Positions 15,538-21,984 of a stretch of DNA of 37,257 bases are shown here, piece after piece (the stretch's first letter is position 1; each line of letters starts with the position of its first letter). This DNA comes from a virus. Made by a program: the position numbers and the translations under genes. The notes under the pieces were generated by a model. The model was given only the letters and a program-made list of their open reading frames with translations, had not been told where the DNA came from and made no database searches. Location: the IMG/VR virus record IMGVR_UViG_3300045999_010900, positions 1 to 37,257 of that record; one strand, 5' to 3'.

Positions 15538-17727
15538 ATGAAACTTCGCCGTCTCTTTTTCTTTTCCGTGTGTTCCGTGTGTTCCGTGGGCCACCTCTCC
15601 GCGCAGCCCACGCCCACGCCCACCGCCACCGCGCTCACGGTCAACAAAACCACCGGCGCCATCACGGCCCCGGTCATCCCGTCGCTCTTCGCCAGTGGCA
15701 ACAGCCTCCTCACCACGACCGCCGCCGCCGCCGCCTACCAGCCGCTCGACGCCGACCTCACCGCCATCGCCGCGCTCACCACGGCGAGCTACGGCCGCAG
15801 CCTGCTCACCCTCGCCGACGCCGCCGCGCTCCGCACCTCCGCCGCGCTCGTGATCGGCACCGATGTCCAGGCCTACAACGCCGAGCTTGCGGCCATCTCC
15901 GGCCTCTCGTCCAACGGCCTCATCGCCCGCACGTCCTCCTCGACCGCCGCCGCCCGCACCCTGACCGGCACGGCGGGCCAGATCACCGTCGTCAACGGCG
16001 ACGGCGTGAGCGGCAACCCCACGCTCTCCCTCCCCACCGCGCTCACCTCGGTCAACTCCGTCACCTCGCCATCCGCGTCCAATCTGACCCTCGCAACTTT
16101 AGACTCCAACCAAAACATTTTACTCACTCCACACGGTTCGGGTTTTGTAATTGCGCGGTCTCTTCTCAGTTCGCAGCGCGATTTGGTACCTACGTCTTCG
16201 CTTGTCGGACAAGTCGCCGCAGTTGGTTTTACGAACACGAACAAGGCGACGGTGATGGGCTACGATACCACCAACAATTTCGGGTTTCTGTACGCGGGTA
16301 TCGTGGGCAGTAATTACTCTCCCCTTGTGCTGCAACCGATGGCGGCGAGCGGCAACGTCCTCATCGGCGGCACGACCGACATTTCCGGCTCGGGCGGGCT
16401 CAAGGTGTTTGGCACCACCGCCAGCACATCCACGACGACCGGTGCGTTGATCGTGTCAGGCGGCGCGGGTTTTGCGGGCAACATTCACGCGGGCGGCACA
16501 GGAAACTTCAGCGGCGCAATTACGGCTACGGGCACCGGCACCATTGGCGGTGTATTCTATGGCGCCGGGCAGACGAACAACATTTCTATTGGAACAAGTG
16601 GCTCCAACCAACCTTTCATACAGGCATATAATAACGCATTTAACGCCGGGCAAACTCTTGGCCTAAATACTTCAGCAGGTGGTGCAGTTTCAATCGGTAA
16701 CTCTGCCACGATCACAACGGTCAACGGCACCACCGCCAGCACGTCCACCACGACCGGCAGCTTGGTCAACGCGGGTGGGTTCGGTTGTGCGGGGGCGGCT
16801 TGGTTCGGCGGGCAAATCAACTCGGCCTCGAGCGGGCTTCTGTTCTCACGCACCGGAGCCTCAACCGCGCTCCAGTATCTCGACATAGCCAACACAGGCG
16901 GGCGGGTGCAGTTTGGCGTAGAAACAAGCACAGGCGGTAACTTTTTCGGAGGAGCTACCGCATACGCAACTGTGCTTGCGTCCGCCACTTCCGCCCCCGT
17001 CCAAATAGCCGTCAACGCAATTCATGCCGCGACCTTTTCGAGCACCGCCGTCAGCATCCCGCTTACCACCGCCAGCACATCCACGACGACCGGCTCCTTG
17101 GTCAACGCGGGCGGGTTTGGTAATGCGGGGGCGGCGTATTTCGGGCAGCAAGTTACCGCAGCACGCCCTTTCATGAGCACCGGCGCGATTACTGCCAACA
17201 TGACAAGCGCGGGCGGCATTGGTTTTGCTGGTGGCGGCGCCAACGTCTATTCTTTCGGAGCCAACGCGGCAACGACAGGAGCCTTCTCCGTGCAACTCGT
17301 AAGTTCCGACGCGTCGCTAAACATCACGCCGTTTTCCTTGGCGGCTGGCACCGGCGCGGCGACGTTCTTAAACTCTGTTCGCTCCACCTCCGCAACGGGC
17401 GGCATCGGCTACGCGACCGGCGCGGGCGGCGCAGTCACGCAAGGCACCTCGCGCACCACTGGCGTCACGCTCAACACCGTCTCCGGCGCAATCACGCTTT
17501 TCACCGCCGCAGGCTCAGCAACTTGGCAGAGCTTCACCGTCACCAATTCCGCCGTGGCCGCGACGGACACGATCATCGTCAACCAGCGCAGCGGGACGGA
17601 CCTTTACATGGTGCACGTCACCGCCGTGGGCGCGGGCTCCTTCCGTATCTCCTTTGCCACTACGGGCGGCACGACCTCCGAAGCGCCCGTGATCAACTTC
17701 TCCGTTATCAAAGCCGTCTCCTCGTAA
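15538..17727 (+). CDS. Tail fibre / receptor-binding protein
   Basis: A 729-aa Ser/Thr/Ala/Gly-rich protein. Three copies of a fibre repeat are seen at about residues 294, 398 and 511: TTASTSTTTGALIVSGGAGF, then TTASTSTTTGSLVNAGGFGC and TTASTSTTTGSLVNAGGFGN. 'STTTGALVVxGGxGIxG' units are familiar from tail and capsid fibres of environmental phages. The first 85 residues (SLLTTTAAAAAYQPLDADLT, AIAALTTASYGRSLLTLADA) are the common fibre shaft motif. The C-terminus (TWQSFTVTNSAVAATDTIIV, FRISFATTGGTTSEAPVINF) is a beta-sandwich tip. The N-terminus is odd: MKLRRLFFFSVCSVCSVGHL looks like a signal peptide but is coded by a copy of the intergenic repeat. GC drops between about 16090 and 17000. Confidence 0.85.
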   Translation: MKLRRLFFFSVCSVCSVGHLSAQPTPTPTATALTVNKTTGAITAPVIPSLFASGNSLLTTTAAAAAYQPLDADLTAIAALTTASYGRSLLTLADAAALRTSAALVIGTDVQAYNAELAAISGLSSNGLIARTSSSTAAARTLTGTAGQITVVNGDGVSGNPTLSLPTALTSVNSVTSPSASNLTLATLDSNQNILLTPHGSGFVIARSLLSSQRDLVPTSSLVGQVAAVGFTNTNKATVMGYDTTNNFGFLYAGIVGSNYSPLVLQPMAASGNVLIGGTTDISGSGGLKVFGTTASTSTTTGALIVSGGAGFAGNIHAGGTGNFSGAITATGTGTIGGVFYGAGQTNNISIGTSGSNQPFIQAYNNAFNAGQTLGLNTSAGGAVSIGNSATITTVNGTTASTSTTTGSLVNAGGFGCAGAAWFGGQINSASSGLLFSRTGASTALQYLDIANTGGRVQFGVETSTGGNFFGGATAYATVLASATSAPVQIAVNAIHAATFSSTAVSIPLTTASTSTTTGSLVNAGGFGNAGAAYFGQQVTAARPFMSTGAITANMTSAGGIGFAGGGANVYSFGANAATTGAFSVQLVSSDASLNITPFSLAAGTGAATFLNSVRSTSATGGIGYATGAGGAVTQGTSRTTGVTLNTVSGAITLFTAAGSATWQSFTVTNSAVAATDTIIVNQRSGTDLYMVHVTAVGAGSFRISFATTGGTTSEAPVINFSVIKAVSS
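15564..15591 (+). repeat. TTCCGTG-type repeat, copy 5 (inside the fibre gene)
   Basis: 28-bp copy lying within codons 9-18 of the fibre gene and read as FSVCSVCSVG. In five other places the element is non-coding. Confidence 0.88.
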
Positions 17728-17731
17728 GCAC

Positions 17732-18100
17732 ATGAAAAAACACATCCGCCCACTCCTCGCCCTCGCCCTCGCCTCCGTCGCTTTTGCGGCGGAACCGGCT
17801 CCGACTCGCACCGTCCTCTCCACCGTCACCAAGGCCGGCAACACGATTACGCACTACGTTGGCCGCGTGCAAGGCGACCCCGCCGACGATGGCTCGCTCA
17901 CTCTCACCGTCTTCCCCCTTATCGTAAAGACCGACGCCGAAGGCACTGAGATTTCCCGCGAGCTTTCGACCAGCGCCGCCTTCACCCTCACGCTCTCGCC
18001 CGCCCAATTCTCCGGCCTGAGTGGCGCCGTGAAAGCCGCCTTCACCGCCGACCAAGCCGCCAAGTTCGCACCGGCCCCGGCTCCCGCGCCCGCGCCGTAA
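17732..18100 (+). CDS. Exported small protein
   Basis: A 122-aa protein with a textbook signal peptide: MKKHIRPLLALALASVAFAA with predicted cleavage after AFA-A (about residue 20). The mature part is beta-rich with a Ser/Thr centre (NTITHYVGRVQGDPADDGSL, TLTVFPLIVKTDAEG) and ends in a tandem AP repeat, APAPAPAPAP. It follows the fibre gene by 4 bp and precedes the lysis genes. It may act in the periplasm during lysis or be a fibre-linked protein; I do not recognise a family. Start ATG 17732. Confidence 0.65.
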   Translation: MKKHIRPLLALALASVAFAAEPAPTRTVLSTVTKAGNTITHYVGRVQGDPADDGSLTLTVFPLIVKTDAEGTEISRELSTSAAFTLTLSPAQFSGLSGAVKAAFTADQAAKFAPAPAPAPAP

Positions 18101-18124
18101 AACCCAAAACCCTCCGGCCGCCTC

Positions 18125-18610
18125 GTGCTCACCACCCAACAGCTCGCCCTCGCGCTCTACGCCATCGGCGCCCCCGCGCACGTTTGGCGATGGAAAGACG
18201 CGAGCTACGATGGGCTCTCTCCCGCATGGGTCCGCGAGGCGTGGGGCTACTGGGTCGCCTCGCTCCCTGAGCGGCTCACGCACGTCGTGCAGATCGGCGG
18301 CGGCAAAACGGAAAAGCGCCCGCTCTGGCGCCCCGAGATCTACGACTGCGACAACCACGCGCTCAGCTTCACCGCCTACGTCATCGACTGCTGCGCCGTC
18401 GATGCCCTCGCCACCGGCCGCACCCGCACCGGCACCGCCCTCGGCTCGATCGACTATACCGCCCGCAACTCTCGCCGCGTCGGCCGGCACGCCGCCCTAT
18501 GGTTCGCCGATCACGACGGGCAGATCCATTTTTTCGAGCCGGCCGATGGCGAGCTCATCACCCTCACCGATGGCGAGCGCGCCTCGATCACCGAAGGCTT
18601 CGCCGCATGA
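18125..18610 (+). CDS. Cys-His papain/transglutaminase-like protein, possible lytic enzyme
   Basis: A 161-aa protein from GTG 18125 (no in-frame ATG near). The likely active site is Cys75 in EIYDCDNHALSFTAYVIDC, His122 in GRHAALWFADHDG and Glu138 in IHFFEPADGEL, matching small phage proteins with a transglutaminase-like cysteine fold: 'CD.(H/F)A..f', 'GHA', 'EP'. It is encoded directly before a lipoprotein and membrane proteins, and no other lysozyme, amidase or endopeptidase is recognisable in the window. It is therefore the best candidate for the endolysin, but such proteins are often uncharacterised and could be structural. No signal peptide. Confidence 0.65.
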   Translation: MLTTQQLALALYAIGAPAHVWRWKDASYDGLSPAWVREAWGYWVASLPERLTHVVQIGGGKTEKRPLWRPEIYDCDNHALSFTAYVIDCCAVDALATGRTRTGTALGSIDYTARNSRRVGRHAALWFADHDGQIHFFEPADGELITLTDGERASITEGFAA

Positions 18611-18783
18611 AACTTCCCCCCCAATCTTTCCGGCTTCCGTGTCTTCCGTGTGTTCCGTGGGCACCTCTCCGGCTTGGTTGCCTCATCGCAGTGCTCGCCT
18701 TCTCAGGTTGCGCCACACCCCACGATCCCCGCGACCCCGCCATCCTCTCCCGCCCCCCCGCAAAACTTCTTCCGCTCCCATAA
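18607..18783 (+). CDS. Small lipoprotein (o-spanin-like)
   Basis: A 58-aa product whose ATGA overlaps the preceding stop. A lipobox is seen in AVLAFSGCATPHDP with Cys38 as the lipidated residue, followed by a short Pro-rich mature part (RDPAILSRPPAKLLPLP), as in outer-membrane spanins. The segment before the hydrophobic core is made from a TTCCGTG-type repeat (RLPCLPCVPWAP), which makes an unusually long, Cys/Pro-rich n-region. No in-frame ATG lies closer to the lipobox. Confidence 0.6.
   Translation: MKLPPQSFRLPCLPCVPWAPLRLGCLIAVLAFSGCATPHDPRDPAILSRPPAKLLPLP
18635..18662 (+). repeat. TTCCGTG-type repeat, copy 6 (inside the lipoprotein gene)
   Basis: 28-bp copy read in a frame different from that in the fibre gene, giving RLPCLPCVPWA in the signal sequence of the lipoprotein. 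Confidence 0.88.
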
Positions 18784-18803
18784 CCATAAAAACCACCCGC
18801 ACC

Positions 18804-18983
18804 ATGAAATCTTGGAAAACCACCCTCGGCGGCATCATCCTCGCCCTCGCTCCCGTCTCAAAACAACTGCTCACGCCCGATTACTACTGGGTGAGCGAGG
18901 CCCTGCTCGCCCTGGGCGGCCTCATCGTGGGCGTCGCCGCCCGCGACAACGGCGTCTCCTCCGAACAGGCCAACGCCAAGTAA
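18804..18983 (+). CDS. Holin-like small membrane protein
   Basis: A 59-aa protein with two hydrophobic segments: TTLGGIILALAPVSKQLL (residues 6-23) and ALLALGGLIVGVAARDN (residues 33-49), joined by TPDYYWVSE, and a short polar end. A short two-helix protein next to a possible endolysin and spanin-like genes fits a class II holin that permeabilises the inner membrane. Similar 'MKNWKTTLxG...' proteins are common in phages, some without a shown holin role. The start is preceded by A-runs rather than a Shine-Dalgarno. Confidence 0.6.
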   Translation: MKSWKTTLGGIILALAPVSKQLLTPDYYWVSEALLALGGLIVGVAARDNGVSSEQANAK

Positions 18984-18995
18984 GCCCGCAAAACC

Positions 18996-19247
18996 ATGGC
19001 CTCCGCCGTCGCCGCGCTCCTCGCGATCATCAAAGCGATCCCGGCGGCGGAGGCTCTTTTTGCCCAGCTCCTCGCCGCCTACTCCGCCTGGAAGACCGAG
19101 CACAACCTCGCCGATGAATCCGCCAAAAACGCCCGCAACGCCGCGCTTATCGCTGCCGCCGTTGCTCGCCGCCCTCGCGCTGCTCCTGTCGTCGACGGCG
19201 TGTTCGAGCCTGCCCCTGCGCCCGCTCCCCGTGACCGCCGAGGATAA
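18996..19247 (+). CDS. Small membrane protein, possible i-spanin
   Basis: An 83-aa product with an N-terminal hydrophobic helix (ASAVAALLAIIKAIPAAEAL, residues 2-21; FAQLLAAYSAW continues it), then a polar helix (KTEHNLADESAKNARNAALI) and a Pro/Arg end. It precedes and overlaps, in another frame, a lipoprotein gene (19114). This arrangement resembles lambda Rz with embedded Rz1, where the inner-membrane subunit overlaps the outer-membrane lipoprotein. It is shorter than usual i-spanins. An alternative is a holin or antiholin. Confidence 0.55.
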   Translation: MASAVAALLAIIKAIPAAEALFAQLLAAYSAWKTEHNLADESAKNARNAALIAAAVARRPRAAPVVDGVFEPAPAPAPRDRRG

Positions 19248-19371
19248 CACCGCCCGCCTCGCCCGCCACCCGCAATTCCAAGCCGCCGCCCAAGCCGCCC
19301 CCGCCTTCGTGCTCGACACCTTCGAAGTCATCACCCGCCTCGAGCGCGACAAAGCCAACCGCACCCCATGA
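19114..19371 (+). CDS. Embedded lipoprotein (o-spanin-like)
   Basis: An 85-aa product starting at ATG 19114 inside the 18996 gene in the +1 frame; 134 bases are coded twice. After a short n-region it has a hydrophobic core and lipobox (LPPLLAALALLLSSTACSSL) with Cys at about residue 29, so it should be lipidated and sent to the outer membrane. The mature part is helical (NTARLARHPQFQAAAQAAPA, VLDTFEVITRLERDKANRTP). This makes the 18996/19114 pair a candidate two-component spanin. An earlier in-frame ATG at 19060 would give a long non-signal N-terminus and is less likely. Confidence 0.6.
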   Translation: MNPPKTPATPRLSLPPLLAALALLLSSTACSSLPLRPLPVTAEDNTARLARHPQFQAAAQAAPAFVLDTFEVITRLERDKANRTP

Positions 19372-19547
19372 TCACCCACGACGATCCCACTCCCTTCATC
19401 GGCGCCGGCGGCACGCTCGGCACCCTCTTTCTCGCCGACATCAACAGCGTCCTTTCCGTCCTTGTCGGCCTAGCTTCCCTCGGCTACGTCATCACCAAAT
19501 GGGTGCTGCTTGTCCGCTCCCGCCGCCGCGAGCGCGACGAAGACTAG
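19368..19547 (+). CDS. Small single-pass membrane protein
   Basis: A 59-aa product whose ATGA overlaps the lipoprotein stop. It has one long hydrophobic stretch (INSVLSVLVGLASLGYVITK then WVLLV, residues about 25-49) and a strongly basic end (RSRRRERDED). A preceding Gly-rich segment (IGAGGTLGTLFLAD) could form a second short helix. The size and charge pattern agree with a holin or antiholin, making three small membrane proteins in one lysis cassette. No homologue is recognised. Confidence 0.6.
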   Translation: MITHDDPTPFIGAGGTLGTLFLADINSVLSVLVGLASLGYVITKWVLLVRSRRRERDED

Positions 19548-19561
19548 AGGAAAAACCGCCC

Positions 19562-20515
19562 ATGTCGCCGCTCAGCCTCCGCCTCGCCGCCGCCGAAAAA
19601 TCCCTTGCCGCGGTCAAGGCGCAGCTCGCCGCGCGCGACAAGCAGCTGGCCCACGCCATCACCGCCGCCGATCAGGCCCGCCGGATCCGCGTCGCCCCGC
19701 CCCGCCCCAACCGCGTCTCGCACCGCTCCGCTGCCGACATCGTCCGCGTCCTCATCCCCGATACCCACGGCGCCAAGGCCGATCGCAAGGCGCTCGCCGC
19801 CCTCCTCGCCGATCTCAAGATCCTCCGCCCCCATGAAATCATCCTCCTCGGCGATCACGTCGACTGCGGCGGCTTCCTCGCCCAGCACCACGTCATGGGC
19901 TACGTCGCGGAGACGAGCTACTCCTACGAGGATGACATCGCCCACACCAACGCCCTCCTCGACCAAATTGCTACCGCTGCGCCCACGGCCAAAATCGAAT
20001 ACCTCGAGGGCAACCACGAGCGCCGCGTCGAGACCTGGGCCGTCACGCAGACGCTCCGCCACGGCAAGGATTCAGAAATGCTCCGCCGCCTCGTCGCGCC
20101 CGAGTTCCTGCTGAAGCTCAAAGAGCGCGGCATCCCCTATTTCCGCCAAGGGCTGCACTACGACGGCCTCTCCGTCCCCGGCGTGATCAAGCGCGGCAAG
20201 TGCTTTTTCTTCCACGGCGTCTCGACCGCCAAGCACGCCGTCGCCGCCACGATCTCCCGCATCGGTGGCAACTGCGTCTTTGCCCACACCCACCGGGCGC
20301 AGAGCGAGGTCATCCGCATGGTCGGCACCGGCCCCATCGGCGCTTGGAATCCCGGCTGCCTCTGCGAGATCCAGCCCCTCTGGCAACACACCCAGCCCAC
20401 CAACTGGACCCAAGGCTACGCCCTCCAGCTCGTCCGCCCCTCGGGCTCGTTTCTCCACCTCAACGTCCCCGTGCTCAACGGCGAGACGCACCTGGCCGCC
20501 CTGTTCAAGCTATGA
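19562..20515 (+). CDS. Calcineurin-like metallophosphoesterase
   Basis: A 317-aa enzyme with the full metallophosphoesterase motif set: D67-T-H69 (IPDTHG), GDHVDCG at 97-103, GNHER at 150-154, a later FFFHG (H218) and AHTHRAQ (H242, H244). These residues bind a dinuclear metal centre that hydrolyses phosphoesters. The first 45 residues are a helical extension (AAAEKSLAAVKAQLAARDKQ). Phage proteins with this fold include phosphatases, nucleotidases and nucleases; the substrate cannot be read here. A Shine-Dalgarno-like AGAGGA precedes ATG 19562. It lies between lysis and control genes, and the next gene overlaps its stop. Confidence 0.85.
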   Translation: MSPLSLRLAAAEKSLAAVKAQLAARDKQLAHAITAADQARRIRVAPPRPNRVSHRSAADIVRVLIPDTHGAKADRKALAALLADLKILRPHEIILLGDHVDCGGFLAQHHVMGYVAETSYSYEDDIAHTNALLDQIATAAPTAKIEYLEGNHERRVETWAVTQTLRHGKDSEMLRRLVAPEFLLKLKERGIPYFRQGLHYDGLSVPGVIKRGKCFFFHGVSTAKHAVAATISRIGGNCVFAHTHRAQSEVIRMVGTGPIGAWNPGCLCEIQPLWQHTQPTNWTQGYALQLVRPSGSFLHLNVPVLNGETHLAALFKL

Positions 20516-20721
20516 GCCCCCGCGACCTGCGGCCCAAAGCCGATAAAGTCCCTTCCGGCTGGCTCACCGTGCGCCAGTGGGCCAAGCGCTGGGATCTGAG
20601 CGAAAACCACGCCGGCAATCTGCTATCAAGCGGCGTGCGCACCAAAAAAGTCCTCTGCCGCTCCTTCCGCATCCAGTCCCGCAGCCGATTGTATCCCGTG
20701 CCTCACTACCGCGCGGCGTAA
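20512..20721 (+). CDS. Small helix-turn-helix protein
   Basis: A 69-aa product whose ATGA overlaps the metallophosphoesterase stop. SGWLTVRQWAKRWDLSENHA (then GNLLSSGVRTKKV) has the form of an excisionase or winged-helix DNA-binding domain ('WLTVxQWAxxWxLSxxxA...L'), rich in Arg and Lys at the end (RSFRIQSRSRLYPVPHYRA). It may act on control-region DNA. It converges on the minus-strand RHH gene with a 2-bp gap, so the two transcripts meet here. Confidence 0.65.
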   Translation: MSPRDLRPKADKVPSGWLTVRQWAKRWDLSENHAGNLLSSGVRTKKVLCRSFRIQSRSRLYPVPHYRAA

Positions 20722-20723
20722 GA

Positions 20724-20963
20724 TCAGCCGATCCGCGGCGGCGGACATTCGCACGACGTCACCGGCGGCGTGAAAACGATGTGCATGGGCCGGCGATAAC
20801 CCCCGGCCCGCTCTACCGCTTCACAGAGGGCCGTCATGCAGTCCTCGATCATCACCGCCATCGGCACGCCATGCCGCGCTTCAACCGCCAGAATCCGCAC
20901 TTTTAATTCGGGGCGGACGCGGGTGTTTAACGTAGCGGTTTTTTTTTCGGCCAGACGTTCCAC
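20724..20963 (-). CDS. Ribbon-helix-helix regulator (minus strand)
   Basis: A 79-aa product from a GTG start at 20963. The sequence KTATLNTRVRPELKVRILAV-EARHGVPMAVMIEDC has the ribbon-helix-helix (Arc/MetJ) pattern: a strand with alternating polar residues (TATLNTRV) and two helices. Such proteins dimerise, insert the strand pair into the DNA major groove, and repress promoters. The C-terminus (PMHIVFTPPVTSCECPPPRI) is an extension without known role. It is divergent from a second RHH gene at 21045, and the 81-bp region between them has repeats. The pair is the best candidate for a lysogeny or early/late control switch. Confidence 0.65.
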   Translation of the reverse strand: MERLAEKKTATLNTRVRPELKVRILAVEARHGVPMAVMIEDCMTALCEAVERAGGYRRPMHIVFTPPVTSCECPPPRIG

Positions 20964-21044
20964 TGCCTAAAAATCCGGCTTTGTATCACATTTTGCAAAA
21001 TAAAGCTTGAAAGCAATGCGTTGCAGTGTATCGCATTTGATCAC
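20964..21044. promoter_or_regulatory. Divergent promoter/operator region between two RHH genes
   Basis: An 81-bp A/T-rich gap between two start codons in an otherwise GC-rich genome. It contains a 12-bp direct repeat, TGTATCACATTT at 20982-20993 and TGTATCGCATTT at 21027-21038 (one mismatch, 45 bp apart), and TTGAAA at 21007-21012 that could be a -35 for the rightward gene. The 45-bp spacing is near four helical turns, as expected for operators on one DNA face. Confidence 0.6.
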
Positions 21045-21356
21045 ATGAGCGACCGGACGAAGAAAACGAAGAGCCTCAACGTGCGGATTTCGGATAAGTT
21101 TGAGACGCGGCTGGCCGCCCTCGAAATCCGGTCCGGCCAAAAGCGCAGCGAGATCATCCGCTTCGGCCTGCTGGCCACATGGCCCACGATCGAGGCCCTC
21201 GTCCTCGCCCACGCCCCCGAGAGCCCGCTGGCGGATGAGGCCGGCGACCTCGCCGAAGTGCTGTCTCTGGTCCGCGCCGCTCAGTCCCGCGGCCTCGACC
21301 TCAAAGCCACGCTCACCGCCGCCCTCAACGCCGCCGCCGAAGCCGCCGCGGCCTGA
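21045..21356 (+). CDS. Ribbon-helix-helix regulator (plus strand)
   Basis: A 103-aa protein with an RHH N-terminus: KSLNVRISDKFETRLAALEI (strand and first helix) then GQKRSEIIRFGLL (second helix). ATG 21045 is chosen over the TTG at 21021, since the latter lies in the repeat region. The C-terminal half is acidic and Ala-rich with a helix DLAEVLSLVRAAQSRGLDLK, likely for multimerisation. It faces the minus-strand RHH gene at 20963 and probably shares its operators. It is the first gene of a short run (21045-21984) that leads to the excisionase-like protein. Confidence 0.72.
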   Translation: MSDRTKKTKSLNVRISDKFETRLAALEIRSGQKRSEIIRFGLLATWPTIEALVLAHAPESPLADEAGDLAEVLSLVRAAQSRGLDLKATLTAALNAAAEAAAA

Positions 21357-21379
21357 TCCTTTTTTCAACCAGAGCGACT

Positions 21380-21721
21380 ATGAACCTCCATCCAAATCAC
21401 GCCAGACCGGCGCCCCTGCGGGTGCTGTTTCAGTTGATGTTCCGCGAGCGGGCTCTGCGCGGGCCGGCCGCCATCGAGCTCGATGTCTTCGAGCTCCAGC
21501 TTGGCCGCGAGCAGTCCCTCCTCCAAGCCCGCACCGCCGAGAGCCGCGCCATCGAGGCCCACCTCGAGAGCATCCGCACCGGCCTCGCCGCCGCCCTCAC
21601 CGATGCAAAAACCCCCGGCGTCATCACCGCTGCCGAGGCCCGCGAGGTGTGCGGCGAGCTGATCGACACCACGCTCGAGACCCACGCTCACACCGAAGCC
21701 CTCAACCGGATGGCCTCATGA
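21380..21721 (+). CDS. Hypothetical helical protein
   Basis: A 113-aa product, almost fully helical: LRVLFQLMFRERALRGPAAI, then VFELQLGREQSLLQARTAES and AIEAHLESIRTGLAAALTDA, then a C-terminal EVCGELIDTTLETHAHTEAL. I recognise no family. No membrane or signal segment is seen. It lies between RHH and excisionase-like genes and its stop overlaps the next start (ATGA), so a role in the same control module is likely. No Shine-Dalgarno is visible before ATG 21380. Confidence 0.6.
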   Translation: MNLHPNHARPAPLRVLFQLMFRERALRGPAAIELDVFELQLGREQSLLQARTAESRAIEAHLESIRTGLAAALTDAKTPGVITAAEAREVCGELIDTTLETHAHTEALNRMAS

Positions 21722-21984
21722 GCGCCAACATCCTCCCCTTCCGTCTCACCGTCGCCCAATACGCCTGCGTCGTGCAGCGCTGCGAGGCCACCGTGCGCCG
21801 CGAGATCCGGGCCCGCAACATCGTCGCCGAGGGCGTGCCGTATCTCATCCACCCGCGCGAGCTGCCGGCCGAGATCGATGTGCCGCTGGCGCTGGCGCGC
21901 TTGTCTCACGCTGGACTCTTGCCGCCCGCTCCGCCAACTCGGCGCGCCACGGCGCTCCCATCGCCTCCGCCCGTGCCGGCGTGA
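21718..21984 (+). CDS. Excisionase-like HTH protein
   Basis: An 88-aa product starting in an ATGA overlap. FRLTVAQYACVVQRCEATVR, REIRARNIVAEGVPYLIHPR has the look of a MerR/excisionase-type winged helix: a turn after 'VVQRCEATVRREI' and a wing that ends in 'YLIHPREL'. Its last 140 bp (21845-21984) overlap the 3' end of the convergent integrase gene, so both are coded on opposite strands of the same DNA. The proximity to integrase supports a recombination-directionality role. The C-terminus is Pro-rich and free of predicted structure, consistent with it being imposed by the overlap. Confidence 0.65.
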   Translation: MSANILPFRLTVAQYACVVQRCEATVRREIRARNIVAEGVPYLIHPRELPAEIDVPLALARLSHAGLLPPAPPTRRATALPSPPPVPA

